From contig CAMASI010000052.1 of the NCBI GenBank assembly GCA_945861065.1, positions 1 to 34,960 of the forward strand: a DNA stretch of 34,960 nucleotides, given 5' to 3'. The DNA is from Klebsiella pneumoniae. GTDB lineage: Bacteria; Myxococcota_A; UBA796; GCA-2862545. Below, in pieces: positions 1-7,683 of this stretch (position 1 is its first letter; every line of letters starts with the position of its first letter). Made by a program: the position numbers and the translations under genes. The notes below the pieces were generated by a model. It had not been told where the DNA came from and made no database searches. It saw only the letters and a program-made list of their open reading frames with translations.

Positions 1-330
1 AGGCCGTCGCAGGCGTGGTCGATTCCGTCGTACGGAATGTCCGGTGCACCTGGGTAGACGCTGGCGTCTAGGTCGTTGCAGTCGTCGACCAGCAAGAAAC
101 CGTCACCGTCAAGGTCGTCTTCGAGGCCGTCGCAGGCGTGGTCGATACCGTCGTACGGAACGTCGGGAGCGCCTGGGTAGACACTGGCGTCGAGGTCGTT
201 GCAGTCGTCGACCAGCAAGAAACCGTCGCCGTCGAGATCGTCTTCCAGGCCGTCGCAGGCGTTGTCGATTCCGTCGTACGGAACGTCTGGCGCCTCTGGA
301 TGGATCGACGCGTCCAAGTCGTTGCAGTCC
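1..330. repeat. Tandem 123-bp coding repeat (41-residue MopE units)
   Basis: The plus-strand phrase aggccgtcgcaggcg recurs at 1, 124 and 247, an exact 123-bp spacing. Copies 1 and 2 are nearly identical throughout; the third diverges after about position 330. The period is a multiple of three and lies inside the lipoprotein reading frame. The array continues beyond the left edge, so the copy number is unknown. Confidence 0.9.
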
Positions 331-581
331 GTTCCACCAAATGCGACGCCGTCATAACCGTCGTTATCGAGATCCCGGTCAATCGAATAGGTGGGCGGCG
401 CGGTATCCCCCGTGTCGCCGGTTTCGGAATCCGTCGGCGGGAAGCCCGTTTCCGTCGGCGGAATCTCGTTCGTAGGGTCCGTGGGAATCGAATCCGTGTC
501 CAGCCCAGAATCCGTTTCCGATTTCGGCACGGTCGTACACGCGCCCAAGGCAAGCAGAACACACAGTCTAACGTGAAGCAT
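1..581 (-). CDS. MopE-repeat lipoprotein, N-terminal part (gene runs off the left edge)
   Basis: No stop codon is reached before the window edge, so only about 193 N-terminal residues are visible. The protein starts MLHVRLCVLLALGACTT, a lipoprotein signal with lipobox L-G-A-C (Cys15), so it is predicted to be anchored at the envelope. A Thr/Pro/Glu/Asp-rich linker follows to about residue 65. After that come acidic repeats of the putative metal-binding type (MopE family), with cores such as DLDGDG, DDCNDLDAS and PYDGID.AC. At least three 41-residue units are almost identical. Such D-x-D-x-D-G segments usually bind Ca2+ or another metal; that is family knowledge, not shown here. The ATG at 579-581 has GAGG a few bases upstream. 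It lies 39 bp downstream of the gene at 621-2354 on the same strand, so the two are probably co-transcribed. Confidence 0.85.
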   Translation of the reverse strand, partial: MLHVRLCVLLALGACTTVPKSETDSGLDTDSIPTDPTNEIPPTETGFPPTDSETGDTGDTAPPTYSIDRDLDNDGYDGVAFGGTDCNDLDASIHPEAPDVPYDGIDNACDGLEDDLDGDGFLLVDDCNDLDASVYPGAPDVPYDGIDHACDGLEDDLDGDGFLLVDDCNDLDASVYPGAPDIPYDGIDHACDG

Positions 582-620
582 GGGAAAACCTCGCGGAAGG
601 CGGCGCGGAAACCGTCGAGG

Positions 621-2354
621 CTACGGACATTGGGGATTGGCCCAACCTGGCGTCCCGAGGTCACCCTCGCCATACGCATCCACGGCTGCGCACCAATTGA
701 TGGCGAGCCCGTTCTCTGTCTTGTCGTAATGATCCGGATCCAAGGAAACCGCTGCACCGGCAGGGGACGTAATCCCCAGGGGTCCGATATTTACGGTGTC
801 GATAAACGTGAACCCTAACGTGGCCGATATCTGGTCCGATGACGAAAACTCGAGATCCCGCTCGTACTCGAAGTCAACGCCTGGAATTCCGCCATTTCCC
901 AACGGATCGGCATGGCGAGCGAAGAGAACATAGCCCCCAGGCTCAACGAGGATCGAGACGTCGACCTCAAACGTTTCATTCGGCGCCCCACCCTGAACCG
1001 TCAAACCGAACAGGTCCAAACCCTGATCCAGGCCATTCCAAATCTCGAACCATTCACCGTCCAGGTCATCCACTACTAAGGAGTCGTGCATGATTTCGGT
1101 GATGATTAGATCCCCAGCAACGAGATCATCTACGACTGCGATGTCCCCGGTGAGGTCAATCCCAGAACAATCCTGATCGATCCCGTCATCGACAATTTCC
1201 GGCTCTACCGGGTTGATGTCAACATTGGTATCATCGCAATCCAGACCACCCCATTCGTCGGAGTCATACCCATCCACGTCTGCGTCGTAGTCGGAGTTCC
1301 CTCCGCAATCCTCGTCCAGCCCATTGTACGGCACATCGATGGCACCGGGGTTCAACATGGGATCCATGTCGTCGCAATCCGTCCCCCACGGTTCAGCGTC
1401 CCATCCGTCGTAATCAGAGTCATAGTCGGACAAGCCGTCACAATTTCCGTCCCCGCCGTCGTACCATTGCTCATCGGCACCCAAATAAATCCAATATTTG
1501 GTGTCATCGCAATCAGTGCCGCCCCAATCCAACGAATCGTAGCCGTCGCCGTCCGCATCGAAGTCGGAGCCGCCAGAACAATCGGAATCGATACCGTCAT
1601 ACCAAATCTCAGCGATGCCGGGATTGATCAATGGGTCGGTGTCTATGCAGTCAATGTCGTTCGGATACCCATCGTCATCGGCGTCTGTGCCGACACAGGT
1701 GCCATGGGGCGCACCTGGCGTCCCGCCATCCCCAGTCGAGGCGATGTCGAAGGCGGCACACCAACCGGCACGCTCATCGTTCGCCAAGGCATCAGGAAGA
1801 ATCGCAGACATCGACGCCTGCTGCAGCAGCCCCCAACTTGCGTCCCATACGACTTCGTCCACGACGCCCGAGGCCGCTAACACCTCAGCAAATCCGCCGT
1901 CCGCGGCCGGACCCGCCGACTCGAACCACAGGTCCGCGTCCAAACCACCGTTCACCGACGGATCAGACGACCCCCCGACCACGACAAACGAACCGGGTTG
2001 GAGGACCAGCGCCGGCATTTCGATAGCGCCTTCATCCACAGAAACGACCACGCCAGCCACCTCGGTCAGGTACACGGCTTGCAACTCGAGCCAGCCCCCT
2101 TCTGGACCCCATTGGCTGGTAGCGAGGAACTCTGTGATGACGATGTCACCCGCCACCAACGTGTCGACCGACCGCTCGTCCACGAGGCCATCGTCATCGT
2201 TGTCTACGCCGTCACCTAAGAGTTCCACCGCCGACTCGGGCGTGGGCTCAGGCGGGGTCTGATCGGGATCGTCGGGGATCGGACGGGTCTCGTCTGCCGG
2301 CGAGTCGTCACCACACGCTGCCAACAAGATCGCCATCACCAAACTCGGCGCCAT
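621..2354 (-). CDS. Lipoprotein with two lamin-tail domains flanking MopE repeats
   Basis: This 577-residue protein starts MAPSLVMAILLAACGDDS, with lipobox L-A-A-C (Cys14). After an acidic Pro-rich linker there is a DGVDNDDDGLVDE acidic motif. A lamin-tail-like (LTD) beta-sandwich begins near residue 68 (GDIVITEFLA, then WLELQ). Four MopE-type repeats cover about 223-400 (DADGDGYDS, TDCDDT, YDGIDSDC). A second LTD begins near 410 (GDLIITEIMHDS, EWFEIWN) and runs to the end. LTD domains are common in secreted surface proteins; their role here is unknown. The ATG at 2352-2354 is preceded by GGAG with about five bases of spacing. The gene is upstream of, and co-oriented with, the partial MopE lipoprotein. 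Both probably act at the cell surface, perhaps in metal binding or adhesion (inference). Confidence 0.88.
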   Translation of the reverse strand: MAPSLVMAILLAACGDDSPADETRPIPDDPDQTPPEPTPESAVELLGDGVDNDDDGLVDERSVDTLVAGDIVITEFLATSQWGPEGGWLELQAVYLTEVAGVVVSVDEGAIEMPALVLQPGSFVVVGGSSDPSVNGGLDADLWFESAGPAADGGFAEVLAASGVVDEVVWDASWGLLQQASMSAILPDALANDERAGWCAAFDIASTGDGGTPGAPHGTCVGTDADDDGYPNDIDCIDTDPLINPGIAEIWYDGIDSDCSGGSDFDADGDGYDSLDWGGTDCDDTKYWIYLGADEQWYDGGDGNCDGLSDYDSDYDGWDAEPWGTDCDDMDPMLNPGAIDVPYNGLDEDCGGNSDYDADVDGYDSDEWGGLDCDDTNVDINPVEPEIVDDGIDQDCSGIDLTGDIAVVDDLVAGDLIITEIMHDSLVVDDLDGEWFEIWNGLDQGLDLFGLTVQGGAPNETFEVDVSILVEPGGYVLFARHADPLGNGGIPGVDFEYERDLEFSSSDQISATLGFTFIDTVNIGPLGITSPAGAAVSLDPDHYDKTENGLAINWCAAVDAYGEGDLGTPGWANPQCP

Positions 2355-2468
2355 GTGGACTCCAGCGCGCCACTATAGCCCGACCCTTAGTCGCCGGACC
2401 GATTCGCATCTGACGGAACTATGACTCTGAGGGCATATAGTGGAGTTATTAACCGCTCGGAGTGTGCA
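2355..2468. promoter_or_regulatory. Divergent promoter region between two lipoprotein genes
   Basis: These 114 bp separate two diverging genes and must hold both promoters. A TATAGT hexamer, close to the sigma-70 -10 consensus, is present on the plus strand at 2436-2441 and on the minus strand at 2377-2372. I see no convincing -35 box for either, so the exact promoters are uncertain. A CGGAG Shine-Dalgarno-like sequence at about 2458-2462 precedes the ATG at 2469. Confidence 0.35.
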
Positions 2469-4091
2469 ATGAACAGGCTCGGCGCCCTGATGTTGTGGGG
2501 GTGCGGAGACGGCCCGCCGGACGATACCCACTTGGACCAAACCATCACCTTCGACTTCGCATGGAGTTCGGGTTGTGCCCTGACGGAGGACAGCACAACG
2601 ACGGGCGAATGCGCCACAGTAGACGCACCGGCGTACTACGACACCTACGATGAGACCCCGTTCCTGCAGTTTACGGTGTACCGCCTTCGGCAGAGCTTGA
2701 ACGAGGATGCCCCGGCCGCCATGTGGCTGCTGGGTGGGGATCTGGGGTCCTCCGGCGAGTCATTGACGAAGCTTGCGATCGACCTCGCCCCCTCGTGGCC
2801 CGGCGTGGACTTCTACATTCCGGATCTCCGCGGCTCCGGAAAATCATCCGCTCTGACCTGCGGACTGCTCCAAGCGTCCAACAGCGAGGGCGGAGCGGAA
2901 ATCACCGCCAGCGAATGGGAAGCATGCCAAGTGGCAGTCACCACTGGCTTCAGTGCGGAACTTCCGTATTTCACGACCCTAAATATGGCCTACGACGTCG
3001 AGGCCGCAATTCGCTCCGCCGCACCCGCAAGTGGCGATCAGGACGTGACTGTCTACGCCACCGGGTACGGTGCCATCGTGGCCAACCAGATTCTGGCGAC
3101 CTTCCCGGACAAGGCAGACCATCCCAAGTTTGTCGTCGATCGAATCGTCTTCGACGGCCCGTTGACCCCCGACCGTGATTTGGCCGAAGTCGACACTGAT
3201 GCAGACGGGGTAGTTTCAGGGTTCTTCCGCGCCTGCGAGTTGGACAACGGGTGCAGCGGCCGCCTGGGATCCAACGCCAGAGACAACCTGGCAGCCGCAC
3301 TGACGGGTCTTGCGGACGGCGCGTGCCCAGACCTCGTTGGCGGGCGCTATGACGGCGATGGCGTCGCGGCAGCCGACGACCTGCGTGCCGCCATGTACGC
3401 GCTGTTTGCGCACCACGACACCGTGTCGTTGGTCCCTGCAGTGGCCTATCGACTGGAACGATGCGATGCCGGGGACGTCGCCGCACTCGGGTTCCTACTC
3501 GACGCGGTAGAGAACGAGAATCTCGCGCGCCTCACATCTGCTCGACCTGACTCTCCCGTGCTCGCGCTCCACGTGGGACTCGGAGAGCTGTGGAACGCCG
3601 CAACCACGGTGACCGCAGCACGGGCCACTCTTGATGCCACAGTGGCTGCACCCGGCTTGGGCCCAACATTCGCCGGGCAAGCGGGTCTGTGGCCAGCACC
3701 GGAAGGGGCCGCGAACCCCGAGTTGGCTGCGTGGACGGGCCCCGTCCTGATTCTTGCTGGTGACCTCGACGCCCGCCAAACGTTGGCCCGGTCGCAAGAA
3801 TTGGTGGACGTGTATTCGGGGGCGGACCAACAGTACGTTCCTATGGCAAACGCGACGCAGCGCACGCTCGACGGAAGCCCAGTTGCTGGCGGAGGCGTCC
3901 CGTGCGGAGAAGCGCTCGTCGCTGCGTTTGTCGCAGGAGGCATGGGCGCTGTGGACGTCGGCTGCACTGCGCAGGTGACGAGCCCTGGTTTCGAACCTTC
4001 CATCGACCTCGGGCTAGCGGCATTTGGTGCTGCAGATCCCTGGGACGCGCCCGGCGCCACTGCGGAGCCGACGGTCCCCCTGTTCAAGTGA
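2469..4091 (+). CDS. S33-type alpha/beta-hydrolase-fold lipoprotein, probably inactive
   Basis: This 540-residue protein resembles S33 tripeptidyl-aminopeptidase-like hydrolases. It has an oxyanion-type segment (WLLGGDLGSSG), the family D-x-R-G-x-G-x-S element (DLRGSGKSS), an AYDVEAAI helix, and a C-terminal GPVLILAGDLDA strand followed by a C-G-x-x-L-x-x-A-F segment. The nucleophile elbow, normally G-x-S-Y-G, reads A-T-G-Y-G, so the Ser is Gly199. No His occurs in the C-terminal region where the catalytic His should be. Only the Asp in GDLD remains. The start at 2469 is preferred to the in-frame ATG at 2421 because CGGAG precedes it and because it gives a signal-like N-terminus MNRLGALMLWGCGD with a lipobox-like L-W-G-C. 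Its stop overlaps the next gene's GTG, so the two are likely translationally coupled. Confidence 0.75.
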   Translation: MNRLGALMLWGCGDGPPDDTHLDQTITFDFAWSSGCALTEDSTTTGECATVDAPAYYDTYDETPFLQFTVYRLRQSLNEDAPAAMWLLGGDLGSSGESLTKLAIDLAPSWPGVDFYIPDLRGSGKSSALTCGLLQASNSEGGAEITASEWEACQVAVTTGFSAELPYFTTLNMAYDVEAAIRSAAPASGDQDVTVYATGYGAIVANQILATFPDKADHPKFVVDRIVFDGPLTPDRDLAEVDTDADGVVSGFFRACELDNGCSGRLGSNARDNLAAALTGLADGACPDLVGGRYDGDGVAAADDLRAAMYALFAHHDTVSLVPAVAYRLERCDAGDVAALGFLLDAVENENLARLTSARPDSPVLALHVGLGELWNAATTVTAARATLDATVAAPGLGPTFAGQAGLWPAPEGAANPELAAWTGPVLILAGDLDARQTLARSQELVDVYSGADQQYVPMANATQRTLDGSPVAGGGVPCGEALVAAFVAGGMGAVDVGCTAQVTSPGFEPSIDLGLAAFGAADPWDAPGATAEPTVPLFK

Positions 4092-5047
4092 CAGCGGCGG
4101 GCAAGCGCGTTGATCCGTTGTCGCTGACGCATGCGTCCGTTCAGCAAGCCGCAGCGCGAATCTTTGGCGCTGTTCATCGAACGCCGGTGCTCACATCGTC
4201 CACATTCGACGGCTGGGCCCAACGGTCACTGTTCTTCAAATGCGAGAACCTCCAGCGCGTCGGCGCATTCAAAATTCGAGGCGCCACGAACGCCGTGCGG
4301 AACATTCACGAATCCCGTCGAATGGCGGGTGTGTTGACCCACAGCAGTGGCAACCACGCCGCCGCCTTGGCGCTCGCCGCCCGCGAGGCCTCGGTCCCCT
4401 GCTGGGTCGTCATGCCCACGAACGCGCCTGAGGTCAAACGCGACGCCGTACGAGGCTACGGGGCGACCATCGTCCCCTGCGCTCCCACCTTGGAGGACCG
4501 CGAGCGTGTCGCTGGCGAGCTGGCTGCTGCGACCGGCGCCACCCTTGTGCACAGCTACGACAATGAAGACGTCATCGCAGGCCAGGGAACCGCCGCGCTC
4601 GAACTGCTTGAGCAAGTCCCTGACCTCCAAGCAATCGTAGTGCCTATCGGTGGCGGCGGGTTGTGTGCCGGTACGGTTCTGGCGGTCAACCAAAGGTGCG
4701 CCGTGTACGCGGCGGAGCCGTCAGGCGCCGACGACGCCGCGAAATCGAAAGCCAGCGGTGTCCGCCTTCCGCAACACGATCCTAGAACCATCGCAGATGG
4801 ACTCCGTACCGCGGTCGGTCAGCTCAACTGGCCCTTCCTTCGCGATGGCGTCGCAGATGTGCTCACCGTAGACGACGACGCCATCGAGGCTGCAATGAGG
4901 CATGTGTGGCAACGAATGAAACTCGTGGTGGAACCGAGCGCGGCCGTCCCCCTTGCCGCCGTTTGGGGGAACACATTTCGGTCTATCGAGGGGCTTGAGA
5001 GGGTCGGGATCATCCTGTCCGGCGGCAACGTCGCGCTACCTAGGTAG
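4088..5047 (+). CDS. Serine/threonine dehydratase or serine racemase-like PLP enzyme
   Basis: This 319-residue fold-type II PLP enzyme would deaminate or racemise a hydroxy amino acid in the cytoplasm. The PLP lysine is Lys62 in AFKIRGA. S-S-G-N-H at 86-90 matches the loop that binds the cofactor carboxylate and, in serine racemases, supplies the re-face Ser (here Ser87). A Gly-rich phosphate loop (IGGGGLCAG) and a terminal SGGNV motif are also present. There is no C-terminal ACT regulatory domain, so a catabolic threonine dehydratase or serine racemase type is more likely than biosynthetic IlvA. I chose the GTG at 4088 because it overlaps the previous stop as GTGA and the homologous region begins soon after. 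The open frame extends further upstream but inside the hydrolase gene. The 3' end overlaps convergent radC by 8 bp. Confidence 0.88.
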   Translation: MTAAGKRVDPLSLTHASVQQAAARIFGAVHRTPVLTSSTFDGWAQRSLFFKCENLQRVGAFKIRGATNAVRNIHESRRMAGVLTHSSGNHAAALALAAREASVPCWVVMPTNAPEVKRDAVRGYGATIVPCAPTLEDRERVAGELAAATGATLVHSYDNEDVIAGQGTAALELLEQVPDLQAIVVPIGGGGLCAGTVLAVNQRCAVYAAEPSGADDAAKSKASGVRLPQHDPRTIADGLRTAVGQLNWPFLRDGVADVLTVDDDAIEAAMRHVWQRMKLVVEPSAAVPLAAVWGNTFRSIEGLERVGIILSGGNVALPR

Positions 5048-5720
5048 TCCAGGTCGCGGCCTCGCCGCTCCAACTCGGTAGACAGCCCTGCTCGGCCAAA
5101 GAAACGTAGCTGGCGCTTCCCACAACCAGGTGATCCAGAAGCGGAATGCCCAGCACCATCCCTGCCCTTGCTACCGAATCAGTGACCTGCCGGTCGAGTG
5201 CGGAGGGCGTTGGGTCTCCGCTCGGGTGGTTGTGCCCAAGGATGACCGCCACGGCGCCGAGGTGGACCGCGGTTCTGTAAATCTGCCGCGCATCTACCAG
5301 CGTGTACCCATCACTTCCGCGGCTGACGCTGCGAAGGCCCAGGGGGGCACGACGTCGATCCAAGTAGAGGGCATGTAGTTCCTCATGCGCAAGGCCGCGA
5401 AGCCCTGGCACCAAGGCCTCGGCCGCAAGGCTGGGGGTGGAAATGGGGTGGCCCGGTAGATCCGGACGCAGAGACCGCCGCCCGAGCGTTAGCGCCGCCC
5501 CTACCCGCGCCGCACGTGCTGGCCCGATGCCGCGAACCGACACAAGCGCCGAGGCATCGAGCCTCGCCAAGCCACGCAACCCACCGAGTTGCGCCAGCAC
5601 CTCAGTCGCGACGTGCCGGGCGGACATGCCCCGGACGCCAGTTCCAAGAACGAGGGCAAGCAAATCAGCGTCGCCGAGCCCGTCCGGGCCCAGCTGAATC
5701 AGGTGTTCTCTAGGTAGCAT
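5040..5720 (-). CDS. radC: RadC family JAMM/MPN-domain protein
   Basis: This 226-residue protein has the usual RadC layout. The N-terminus has DADLLALVLGTG, followed by a helix-hairpin-helix segment (SVRGIGPARAARV, about 61-73). The C-terminal metalloprotease-like domain has a JAMM motif: Glu113/114, then His163-x-His165-P-S-G-D-P and Asp176. The metal ligands appear intact. RadC proteins were once linked to DNA repair, but their real function is unsettled. The ATG at 5718-5720 has no strong ribosome-binding site. The gene lies 67 bp after the anti-sigma gene on the same strand and overlaps the dehydratase tail by 8 bp at its 3' end, leaving no room for a terminator there. Confidence 0.93.
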   Translation of the reverse strand: MLPREHLIQLGPDGLGDADLLALVLGTGVRGMSARHVATEVLAQLGGLRGLARLDASALVSVRGIGPARAARVGAALTLGRRSLRPDLPGHPISTPSLAAEALVPGLRGLAHEELHALYLDRRRAPLGLRSVSRGSDGYTLVDARQIYRTAVHLGAVAVILGHNHPSGDPTPSALDRQVTDSVARAGMVLGIPLLDHLVVGSASYVSLAEQGCLPSWSGEAATWTT

Positions 5721-5787
5721 GCCGGCCGCAGTGCACAGACCGGGCCACCGAATTCCAAGCGTTTGACCGTGAGCGGTGTGACGGCCG

Positions 5788-6564
5788 TCAGTCGGTGGTT
5801 CCCACCGTCACATCCACTTGTACCAGCACGTTTCCGTCACCCACGAGGCCGTCACCCTGCGTGCGAACCACATGACCGAATTGCCCCATATCGGTCACGA
5901 GTACCGCAAGCGCATCCGGCGGAATCGCGAGCACAAGGCGCGCATGCGCGTCCGCCAAGTCCTCCTCCACCAAGGGCACCGAAACGTACCCGCCAAGCCG
6001 CCCGGCCAAGCGGTGGGCCATCCACACGTCTTCGGGATTGCTCACATGCCACGACAAGACGACATCCGCTGGCGGCATAGGTGCCAATCCAGCCGGCGCG
6101 GGGATTGCGACTTCCTGTGGAGCCGGTACCTCTAGCGGGACTTCCACGGGAATCGTGCGGGGCGGCCGCGCCACCTGCGGCACCACGGCGTCAGGCACCG
6201 CCCTTGCCTCCGGCGGGGCTGAAACCATTTTGAGCGCCGCGGGCGAGCTTCCGGACACGGGTGGCGCGGGCGTCGGCCAAGCGAGCCACAGCACCGCCAA
6301 AGCCGCCAAACCAAGTCCCCACGCCTCCAAGCGCCGTGGCCCTCGCCGGGTCGGATCGCCGCCGATCTGCCCCAACACCGCCGCTCGAAAGTCTTGGGTC
6401 GGGGCACGAAGTCGACTGAGACGCTGACGCACCGCCCGATGGACCTCGGCCACACGAGCAAGCTCCGGGTCCGCTGCGACCGCCCGCGACACGTCCGCTG
6501 CGCGTCCTGCGTCCAATTCGCCGTCCAGCCACGCATCCACGTCAGCGGGTAGAACTGGGCTCAA
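5788..6564 (-). CDS. Membrane-bound anti-sigma factor (for the upstream ECF sigma)
   Basis: This 258-residue protein has an N-terminal anti-sigma-like segment (about 7-60, DVDAWLDGELD.. then AADPELARVAE). It lacks the H-x3-C-x2-C zinc motif. A hydrophobic helix covers about 81-97, followed by a Pro/Ala/Val-rich periplasmic linker. The C-terminal domain (about 160-258) has GGYVS, VLAIPPDAL and MGQFGHV, and looks like the DUF4349-type domain seen in other predicted anti-sigma or envelope proteins (weak resemblance). It likely holds the sigma factor at the inner membrane until an envelope signal arrives (family inference). The start is TTG at 6564-6562, overlapping the sigma stop codon as TTGA, which implies translational coupling. 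Start and partner are clear from this arrangement; the signal is unknown. Confidence 0.82.
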   Translation of the reverse strand: MSPVLPADVDAWLDGELDAGRAADVSRAVAADPELARVAEVHRAVRQRLSRLRAPTQDFRAAVLGQIGGDPTRRGPRRLEAWGLGLAALAVLWLAWPTPAPPVSGSSPAALKMVSAPPEARAVPDAVVPQVARPPRTIPVEVPLEVPAPQEVAIPAPAGLAPMPPADVVLSWHVSNPEDVWMAHRLAGRLGGYVSVPLVEEDLADAHARLVLAIPPDALAVLVTDMGQFGHVVRTQGDGLVGDGNVLVQVDVTVGTTD

Positions 6565-7175
6565 GACGCACGCTCCGCGGCAGGAAGCGTCGCCCCAAGA
6601 ATTGCGGAGAGGGCAGCCCGCGCTCGATGAATTCGACTCTTCACGGTACCGCGTGGAACGCTCAAGACGTCTGCGATTTCTTCATAAGAAAGATCTTGGA
6701 CGTCCCGCAGAACGAGCACCACCCGCTGTTCCTCATCGAGCCGATCGAGCGCACCTTGGATCACGTCATCCACCTGACGTCCGAGAAGGACGGCGTCCGG
6801 ACCACCGGTTGGGTCCGGCAGCTGAAGGGGCGGGTCATCATCGTCGTCCGCACCGTCGATAGCCAAGTGCATTTCTCGATGGCGACGCCGGTCCGAAAGC
6901 AGACGGTTGCGACTCCGGTTGACGGCAATACGGTGAACCCACGTGCCAAAGGCGCTGTCGCCCCGAAACGTGGAAAGCGCATTCCAAGCCGCCAGGAACG
7001 TCTCTTGAACGACGTCTTCGGCGAGCCCCACGTCCCCAAGGAAACGCAAACACAGGTGGTGAATCCGCGTCTGGTGCCGTTCCATGAGCTCGGCGAATGC
7101 CCGAACATCTCCCTCCTTCGCGCGCTGGACCAGGTTCTCGTCGGAGGCCCGGAAGGGGCTCAACCACCCCGCCAT
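6561..7175 (-). CDS. ECF-type RNA polymerase sigma factor (RpoE-like)
   Basis: This 204-residue protein has the two helical domains of group 4 sigma factors and no sigma-1 or sigma-3 region. Sigma region 2 lies at about 13-85 (AFAELMERHQ, DVGLAEDVVQETFLAAW, FGTWVHRIAVN). An acidic linker (GADDDDDPP) follows. Sigma region 4 spans about 137-192, with DEEQRVVLVLRDVQDLSYEEIADVL-like helices and the recognition element VPRGTVKSRIHRAR. It should direct core polymerase to its own regulon, often including its own operon. The ATG at 7173-7175 is preceded by GGAG. It sits 45 bp after the pentapeptide-repeat gene and overlaps the anti-sigma gene by 4 bp. No promoter with an obvious ECF signature was identified. 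Confidence 0.95.
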   Translation of the reverse strand: MAGWLSPFRASDENLVQRAKEGDVRAFAELMERHQTRIHHLCLRFLGDVGLAEDVVQETFLAAWNALSTFRGDSAFGTWVHRIAVNRSRNRLLSDRRRHREMHLAIDGADDDDDPPLQLPDPTGGPDAVLLGRQVDDVIQGALDRLDEEQRVVLVLRDVQDLSYEEIADVLSVPRGTVKSRIHRARAALSAILGATLPAAERAS

Positions 7176-7220
7176 GTTCCGGCTCCAAGTCCGTAGACCG
7201 CAGACGCGGCCAGCGGTTCC

Positions 7221-7628
7221 CTAATCGTCTTCAGGACCTCGGCGTTCCATACGAACACGGGACCCCGATCGCACCGATTCCAGCAGACTCGCCAAAGGTA
7301 AGCGGCCAAACGGGAAAAGCGCCTTGCGTACCCGCGCGCCTCGAAACGAGCACCCGTCAAGGTTGCAAAGATCCAGATCCGCGTCTTCCAGATCTGCGCC
7401 GTCAAAAACAACGTCCTTGCACTCGGAATGCCAGAACGACGCACCAAACAGCTTGGCGTTCCGGAACGTGGCCCGGGCCAGGTTGCACTCGGCGAGCTTT
7501 GCGTGGACCATACTCGCGCCGTCGAAGTTCACGCCGGCGAGATCGATGCCCCGCATGTCTACGCCGTCGAGCGAATCTCCGCGGGCAAGCGCATCTACGA
7601 CCTGCCGCTTGTGCTGCATGCGCTGCAT
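7221..7628 (-). CDS. Pentapeptide-repeat protein
   Basis: About 135 residues, mostly pentapeptide repeats of the A(D/N)Lxx type from residue 20 onward, for example GVDMRGIDLAG, AKLAECNLARA, GADLEDADLDL and GCSFRGARV. These fold into a right-handed square beta-helix. Some family members mimic DNA and protect gyrase, but most have no known role. The ATG at 7626-7628 is preceded by AAGG; an in-frame ATG nine bases later (7619) is possible. The longer open frame reaching 7838 would run into gpsA and is not needed for the fold. It is the first gene of the minus-strand run that continues with the ECF sigma factor, its anti-sigma and radC. It diverges from gpsA. Confidence 0.8.
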   Translation of the reverse strand: MQRMQHKRQVVDALARGDSLDGVDMRGIDLAGVNFDGASMVHAKLAECNLARATFRNAKLFGASFWHSECKDVVFDGADLEDADLDLCNLDGCSFRGARVRKALFPFGRLPLASLLESVRSGSRVRMERRGPEDD

Positions 7629-7683
7629 GGGGCCTTGTAACCGACGCCACACGTGTCGGTTAGCGCCCCAAAGGAGGAGGCGA
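7629..7683. promoter_or_regulatory. Divergent intergenic region with a 23-bp interrupted palindrome
   Basis: These 55 bp separate the pentapeptide-repeat operon from gpsA. Positions 7639-7661 form an inverted repeat with arms AACCGAC and GTCGGTT around a 9-base centre that itself contains the palindrome ACACGTGT. It has no T-tract, so an operator is more likely than a terminator. On the plus strand, AAGGAGGAGG at 7671-7680 is a near-perfect Shine-Dalgarno sequence that fixes the gpsA start at 7684. Confidence 0.5.

Noticed and set aside
68-818. Long open frames on both strands over the MopE repeats (68-757 minus, 138-818 plus)
   Set aside because: They are out-of-frame shadows of the acidic repeat gene; their Arg/Thr-rich sequence has no domain, signal or ribosome-binding site, and the real gene is the edge-truncated frame starting at 581.
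2421-2468. Upstream ATG at 2421 as start of the S33-like gene
   Set aside because: It adds 16 residues before the signal-like segment and overlaps the presumed promoter; ATG 2469 has a better ribosome-binding site and a lipobox-like N-terminus.
3902-4087. Upstream extension of the dehydratase frame to 3902
   Set aside because: It is Arg-rich shadow sequence of the hydrolase gene; GTG 4088 overlaps the preceding stop and starts the homologous region.
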